This document shows, one piece after another, positions 6,511 through 9,869 of a DNA stretch of 9,869 nt. The DNA comes from an uncultured cyanobacterium (lineage in GTDB: Bacteria; Cyanobacteriota; Cyanobacteriia; Pseudanabaenales; Pseudanabaenaceae). The notes below the pieces were generated by a model. That model saw only the letters and a program-made list of their open reading frames with translations, was not told the DNA's origin and ran no database searches. Both the position numbers and the translations under genes were made by a program. The stretch is from contig CAIJEA010000227.1 of the NCBI GenBank assembly GCA_903819605.1, forward strand, positions 1 through 9,869, in the 5' to 3' direction. How positions within the stretch are numbered: the stretch's first letter is position 1; each line of letters opens with the position of its first letter.

Positions 6511-7524
6511 CTATACAGCAATCGCAGCAGCCTTAGTAGTACCGAGAGATTCCATTACTAGTTCAGCAAGATCGTTAATGAATATTGGATGACTATTTAG
6601 GGCAGGTACGCGATCAAAGTTATGAATACCTGCTTCTTCAGCAACTTCACGATATTCGATATCAATCTCTTGCAAAGTTTCAATATGTTCGGATACAAAA
6701 CTAATCGGCACTACTAGCAGGTCATTAATACCCCGCTTAGCAATATTTTTAATTGCTTCCTCAGTGTATGGTTGTAGCCATTCAACAGGACCAACTCGAC
6801 TTTGATAGGCGAGGGTATGTGCATTGTAATGGTTGTAATCACGCCGCAAAGCTTTCATAATGCCATCGACGCAGTTTTCCATTTCCGACTGATAAGGATC
6901 GCCATACTTGATGACATATTTCACAGGCACACCATGAGCACTGAAGAAGATATGCACATTTTCTGGTTCCGCAAAAGTTTGCAATTTGGCATTGATTAGT
7001 TCATTCATTGCCCGAATGTACCCAGTACGCTCGTACCAAGAATTAATGGTGATTCGTTCGATCGCTTGAAGTTCAGGATCGTTTTCCCAAATTTCATCAA
7101 GTTTCTTGATACTAGAACCACTAGTGCTAATAGAGTATTGAGGATATAAAGGCAACACTACAAGACGAGTTATGCCATCTTGTTTGATTTGGGCGATCGC
7201 TTCTTCAGTGTAGGGATGCCAGTAGCGCATAGCTACATAAACCTTCGCATCGACTCCATGACGTTGCAATACGTTTTCGATGTTTTCACCTTGCTCTTCG
7301 GTGAGTTGGCGCAAAGGAGAGCCTCCACCAATCATTCTGTAATTTTCTTGACTAATGGGAGCGCGACTAGCAGCGATCAATGAAGCGATCGGCTTTTGCA
7401 AAAAAGGAATGGGGAGGCGGATAATTTCTGGATCGGCGAACAGGTTATACAAGAAAAGGTAGACATCTTCTAACTTTTCAGGGCCTCCTAAATTTAAAAG
7501 CAGTACTCCAACGCGACCAGACAT
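6511..7524 (-). CDS. hemH: Ferrochelatase without the C-terminal CAB tail
   Basis: Inserts Fe2+ into protoporphyrin IX, the last step of protoheme synthesis. It has 337 residues. Family hallmarks: GVLLLNLGGPE near the N-terminus, GGGSPL (66-71), YPQYS (127-131), the catalytic histidine H197 in FFSAHGVPV, and SFVSEHIETL (275-284) with the conserved acidic E279/E282 pair. Described cyanobacterial enzymes are near 387 residues and carry a proline-rich linker plus a CAB/Hlip transmembrane helix. Here the protein ends in ESLGTTKAAAIAV right after the catalytic domain, and a terminator follows within 11 bases, so the tail is genuinely absent. ATG at 7524 follows AGGA (7537-7534) by nine bases. It is probably transcribed alone from the spacer upstream. 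Confidence 0.95.
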   Translation of the reverse strand: MSGRVGVLLLNLGGPEKLEDVYLFLYNLFADPEIIRLPIPFLQKPIASLIAASRAPISQENYRMIGGGSPLRQLTEEQGENIENVLQRHGVDAKVYVAMRYWHPYTEEAIAQIKQDGITRLVVLPLYPQYSISTSGSSIKKLDEIWENDPELQAIERITINSWYERTGYIRAMNELINAKLQTFAEPENVHIFFSAHGVPVKYVIKYGDPYQSEMENCVDGIMKALRRDYNHYNAHTLAYQSRVGPVEWLQPYTEEAIKNIAKRGINDLLVVPISFVSEHIETLQEIDIEYREVAEEAGIHNFDRVPALNSHPIFINDLAELVMESLGTTKAAAIAV

Positions 7525-7621
7525 AAAACAATTTCCTAAAATTTTATAAATTGATGGTTTTAGAGTTAGGGAAAAAAGTCGATGACTGTCCTTAGCTCTT
7601 AATAATTAAATTGATGGAATT

Positions 7622-7651
7622 TATATAAGTGAAATTTTAAAACTCTGTCTA
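7622..7651 (-). promoter_or_regulatory. Candidate sigma70-type promoter of hemH
   Basis: On the minus strand TAGACA (7651-7646, one off TTGACA) and TATATA (7627-7622) are separated by 18 nt, about 98 nt upstream of the hemH ATG. This is the best hexamer pair in an AT-rich spacer where chance matches are common. Confidence 0.33.
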
Positions 7652-7682
7652 AATATTAGTCTAAGTTACAAGTAAATATTAG
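7650..7682. repeat. Direct repeat TAAATATTAG upstream of hemH
   Basis: TAAATATTAG occurs at 7650-7659 and again at 7673-7682, 23 nt apart, about two helical turns. The first copy overlaps the -35 candidate of hemH. It could be a pair of regulator half-sites or a chance match in AT-rich DNA. Confidence 0.4.
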
Positions 7683-7711
7683 CTCTTGTTTCTAGTTGGC
7701 TGTGAATAAGT

Positions 7712-7760
7712 AAGAAATAAAAGTAGATTGATGCCTTATAACACTTAACTTTTATTTCTT
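7712..7760 (-). terminator. AT-rich inverted repeat at the 3' end of the receiver gene
   Basis: AAGAAATAAAAGT (7712-7724) and ACTTTTATTTCTT (7748-7760) are exact 13-nt reverse complements with a 23-nt loop. One arm includes the stop codon of the response regulator. The stem is almost all A/T and the loop is long, so a weak terminator or mRNA 3'-end structure is the most I can say. Confidence 0.4.
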
Positions 7761-8138
7761 GTCTAACCATTGCTTGACACAGGCTTCTAACAAATCAATG
7801 TCTAAAGGCTTTGTCAGATAATCATCACAACCTGAAGCGATCGCCGCTTCTTTATCTCCTTTCATCGCATGGGCAGTTACAGCAATGATTGGGATTTTGG
7901 CAGTGCGATCGCTAGCTTTGAGTTGTCTAGCAACTTCCCAGCCATCAATTTCTGGCAAAGATAGATCTAGCAGAATCAGGTCAGGATGATTTATTTCTAG
8001 CCAATCTAAAGCGGCTTGACCATCTTGGATGCAAGTCACGCGATAGCCTGAGTCTTGAAACACATGCTCAACCAAAATTTGGTTGTCAGGTGCATCTTCG
8101 ACAACAAGGATTAAGGGCTGGCTTTTAAATGCGGGCAT
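7752..8138 (-). CDS. Stand-alone CheY-like response regulator receiver
   Basis: A single receiver (REC) domain of 128 residues with no output domain. The phospho-acceptor machinery is complete: acidic pair E14-D15, phospho-Asp D58 in LILLDLSLP, T88 in AVTAH, and K110 in YLTKPL. Such single-domain receivers work by protein contact, for example in phosphorelays or beside hybrid kinases (DivK/CheY style), not by DNA binding. No histidine kinase is in the window. Its ATG lies 14 nt inside the end of the upstream DUF362 gene, and no strong Shine-Dalgarno is visible, which suggests translational coupling. The partner and output are not readable from the sequence. Confidence 0.93.
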   Translation of the reverse strand: MPAFKSQPLILVVEDAPDNQILVEHVFQDSGYRVTCIQDGQAALDWLEINHPDLILLDLSLPEIDGWEVARQLKASDRTAKIPIIAVTAHAMKGDKEAAIASGCDDYLTKPLDIDLLEACVKQWLDKK

Positions 8139-9090
8139 AGGTGCTGAGCGGTTCTTTGATGAACTTGATATAGAGATGTTTAAAAGTTGATTTGACTACT
8201 CTAGGCATTCCAAAATCGATCGCCATCATGGTTGTAGGCAGTTTCCAATCGGGGCTGTGCAATTGAGCGATTGGATCGCCAACGATCTTAATGGCATTGA
8301 GGTCGCTGCATAGTCCTGTCCGAATAGCGGCGGCAACCGTTGGCACATCTAAAGGTTTAACTCCTAAGATTTCTACCATAACGCGATCGAGTGCAAATAC
8401 ATCACGCGAGGCGGCTAAAACACCTAAATCTTTTGGTTCGCCAGCACTAGGTCCATTACCTTCGTGTCCGACAATACCATCAAGAATCGTTAGTTCGGGA
8501 TTAATTGCTCTCGCCGTTTCAATCAACATTTGCGCGAATCGTTCAACATCCTTGCCTGCTTCCATATGCCACCAAGCCTTCATTTTTCCGGGGACGCAGC
8601 CAAAGAGATTTTTGACCCCAAGCGTTAGGGTCAGTTGCATGTGCGATTTTACCTTTGGCAAATTAATGACTACATCTGCCTCAATCGCCTCTTTACTCAA
8701 GCGCAAATGTTGCAGTTCGCCTTCACCCTCAGTCTCATAGCGCTTACCGTGAAATTCAATGATTGGTATTCCCAATTCTTCGGCAAGCGGTAGCAAGCCA
8801 TTTGCCTTAGCAATGCCTTTGGCGCTACCAAAAGCAGGACTATCGCCTAAAAATGGCTTTCCACCAGCATCCTGCACCATTTTGGCAACGCAGTAAATCA
8901 GTTCGGGGCGGGTGGTACATTCTTTGGTAGGGCGAGAACCCGTGAGTAAATTGGGCTTGAGGAGAACGCGATCGCCTACTTTGACGATACTGGACATACC
9001 TCCTAGGGGTGCAAGTACTTCCTCTAGTGCTTGCATCAGTGATGCGGTTTCGTAGCTAGAGGTATGTAAAAGACTGACAATTGGTTTCAT
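8125..9090 (-). CDS. DUF362 domain protein
   Basis: A 321-residue cytosolic protein of the DUF362 family, whose biochemical role is not established. Features seen: VLLKPNLL (42-49), LGDSPAFGSAKG (81-92), LPKVKSHMQ (144-152), GVKNLFGCVPG (158-168), H175 and ILDGIVGHEG (202-211). These conserved Lys, Asp and His patches suggest a metal or phosphate site. Some DUF362 proteins are fused to a ferredoxin-type 4Fe-4S module; no CxxCxxC cluster is present here, so this is the short form. I chose ATG 9090; a longer frame opens with TTG at 9120, but the family pattern (MKPIVSLLHT, leading to KPN) begins at the ATG. Neither has a good Shine-Dalgarno. It overlaps the receiver gene by 14 nt, so the pair probably forms one unit. 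Confidence 0.85.
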   Translation of the reverse strand: MKPIVSLLHTSSYETASLMQALEEVLAPLGGMSSIVKVGDRVLLKPNLLTGSRPTKECTTRPELIYCVAKMVQDAGGKPFLGDSPAFGSAKGIAKANGLLPLAEELGIPIIEFHGKRYETEGEGELQHLRLSKEAIEADVVINLPKVKSHMQLTLTLGVKNLFGCVPGKMKAWWHMEAGKDVERFAQMLIETARAINPELTILDGIVGHEGNGPSAGEPKDLGVLAASRDVFALDRVMVEILGVKPLDVPTVAAAIRTGLCSDLNAIKIVGDPIAQLHSPDWKLPTTMMAIDFGMPRVVKSTFKHLYIKFIKEPLSTYARI

Positions 9091-9225
9091 GAATGTTTCT
9101 AGAAGGTGGTGGGTCAGCAAACTACTTAAAAATATAACTCAGTAATTATGGCATTCCTAAATAATTCTATATGAGTTGTCAGGGGGCTTACTTTCAGCGA
9201 ACTGACAGAAAATGCGAGCTACAAA

Positions 9226-9460
9226 CTAACTCATGTTACGTAGAAGTCTAAAAAGGTTTCAGAGACTGCCATTTCAAGTAAGATTGCTGTGAAGTCTTAA
9301 AAAGGGTAAATGAGGGGGATCTAAGTCCTAAAACGTAGATAGATAGACTTGTGTGTACACCTCTTTTCCCGCAGGGGAGGGGAACAAAAAAATAATATGG
9401 GTTTTGCTCTCCCTCCTCCCCCAAGAGAAGAGGATGAGGATTCCACGTAACATCAGTTAG
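9226..9460. mobile_element. Putative MITE, about 235 bp
   Basis: The ends are inverted repeats: CTAACTCATGTTACGTAG (9226-9243) and CCACGTAACATCAGTTAG (9443-9460) match at 16 of 18 positions. Weaker similarity continues inward (about 20 of 24). Inside are a second, imperfect purine/pyrimidine inverted repeat (9360-9383 against 9410-9433) and a near-direct repeat GAAGTCTAAAAAGG / GAAGTCTTAAAAAGG (9243, 9291). There is no ORF for a transposase. A target duplication is not evident. This fits a non-autonomous element in the region upstream of the DUF362 gene. Confidence 0.55.
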
Positions 9461-9575
9461 AATTAAGGTTGAGAACCTGCAATTTCACATATCCCCACCA
9501 AGATGTAAAAAAATGATTGGCTTGGCTGTCAACAGTATTGAGGTTAGTAATATGTGTAAATTATCGCTCTATATA

Positions 9576-9664
9576 TAGCAGTCCTAAATCATTTGTGAGA
9601 AAGGCAAGGGGCTTAAGCCCCTTGTTATAAGCTTCTGTTTCACATGACTCATTTAGGATTGCTA
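9576..9664. mobile_element. Putative short MITE with TA flanks, 89 bp
   Basis: GCAGTCCTAAAT (9578-9589) and ATTTAGGATTGC (9651-9662) are inverted repeats with one mismatch in 12. They are bounded on both sides by TA, as expected for IS630/Tc1-type insertion. The centre is the perfect 20-nt palindrome CAAGGGGCTTAAGCCCCTTG (9605-9624), and further partial pairing (GTGAGAAA with TTTCAC) lets the whole element fold as a long hairpin. It has no coding capacity. Confidence 0.6.
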
Positions 9665-9869
9665 CACATCCTAAGATTTGTACAACTCGCTATACACTCT
9701 CGTTTATTGAACATAAACCTTGGTCAGTTTAATCTATTAGCGATCGCCTTTTTTACAGTTTTTGTTCTCTCTTCTCTTCGGATTACTTACTGGACCGCAG
9801 GAAAATCTGAAAACACCTCCCATTTCTACTCCCTTCCCAGTGAATAATTAGGCGTGCGCGGCGAAGCCG
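9665..9869. other. Right-edge non-coding stretch ending in a truncated palindrome
   Basis: I see no supported gene here. It contains one HIP1 site (9740-9747). The last 19 bases are abruptly GC-rich: GCGTGCGCGGCGAAGCCG, with a CGGC-GAA-GCCG hairpin at 9859-9869 that looks like the left half of a longer palindromic repeat cut by the window end. Confidence 0.4.

Larger units (their letters stand above)
1244..9747. repeat. HIP1 octamers GCGATCGC (11 copies)
   Basis: Copies begin at 1244, 1419, 1523, 3647, 4709, 5713, 7193, 7837, 7905, 8968 and 9740. All but the last are inside genes. This highly iterated palindrome is the hallmark of many cyanobacterial genomes and is the main taxonomic evidence in the window. 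Confidence 0.95.

Noticed and set aside
9091..9120. N-terminal extension of the DUF362 protein from TTG 9120
   Set aside because: The extra residues (LTHHLLETF) are not typical of the family and there is no Shine-Dalgarno at the TTG. The ATG at 9090 gives the expected beginning.
9337..9348. Short TAGA tandem run (GTAGATAGATAGAC)
   Set aside because: Only about three units. It is too short to call a meaningful tandem repeat and lies within the 235-bp element.
9644..9847. Plus-strand 67-codon ORF in the right spacer
   Set aside because: Its start lies inside the end of the 89-bp inverted-repeat element, it has no clear ribosome-binding site, and its composition (hydrophobic, no motif) looks like translated AT-rich spacer. 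I cannot support it as a gene.
1..9869. CRISPR arrays, tRNA or rRNA genes
   Set aside because: I saw no regularly spaced direct repeats of CRISPR length, and no tRNA cloverleaf or rRNA signature on either strand by eye.

Overview
The window is chromosomal DNA from a filamentous or unicellular cyanobacterium. The octamer GCGATCGC (HIP1) occurs 11 times in 9.9 kb, where well under one is expected by chance. The genes are cyanobacterial types: a BCT1/NrtABC-type anion ABC transporter, an SLH-OprB outer-membrane porin and a ferrochelatase. The protein style and intergenic repeats recall Pseudanabaena-like lineages, but the genus is a guess. Every supported gene is on the minus strand, so transcription runs from high to low coordinates.

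Right end (9121-9869): no supported gene. It holds two MITE-like inverted-repeat elements (about 235 bp and 89 bp) and a GC-rich palindrome cut by the window edge. Positions 8125-9090 encode a DUF362 protein whose 3' end overlaps by 14 nt the start of a stand-alone CheY-like receiver (7752-8138), so the two are probably one translationally coupled unit. An AT-rich spacer (7525-7751) with a candidate promoter leads to hemH (6511-7524). This ferrochelatase lacks the C-terminal CAB/Hlip tail found in most described cyanobacterial forms. A very strong 19-bp terminator hairpin (6460-6500) closes that gene.

The rest is one transporter operon. A 278-nt leader with a palindromic operator candidate precedes cmpA (lipoprotein solute receptor), an SLH-OprB porin, cmpB (permease) and cmpC (ATPase fused to a receptor-like domain, truncated by the left edge; cmpD is expected just beyond). 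The proteins are close to both the nitrate (Nrt) and bicarbonate (Cmp/BCT1) systems. The ligand-pocket residues of the receptor (Q197, E270) and its segment-level resemblance to CmpA favour bicarbonate. The receptor-like domain of the ATPase instead carries the nitrate-type pair (H408, K481), which suggests cross-talk between carbon uptake and nitrogen status. The expected working model is that the porin admits the anion through the outer membrane, CmpA captures it in the periplasm, CmpB carries it across the inner membrane, and CmpC (with CmpD) provides ATP hydrolysis and control.

Two spacers inside the operon are structured. A 13-bp hairpin separates porin and cmpB. Two related, oppositely oriented hairpin repeats fill the cmpB-cmpC gap, and one of them supplies the cmpB stop codon. 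These are the most unusual features of the window.
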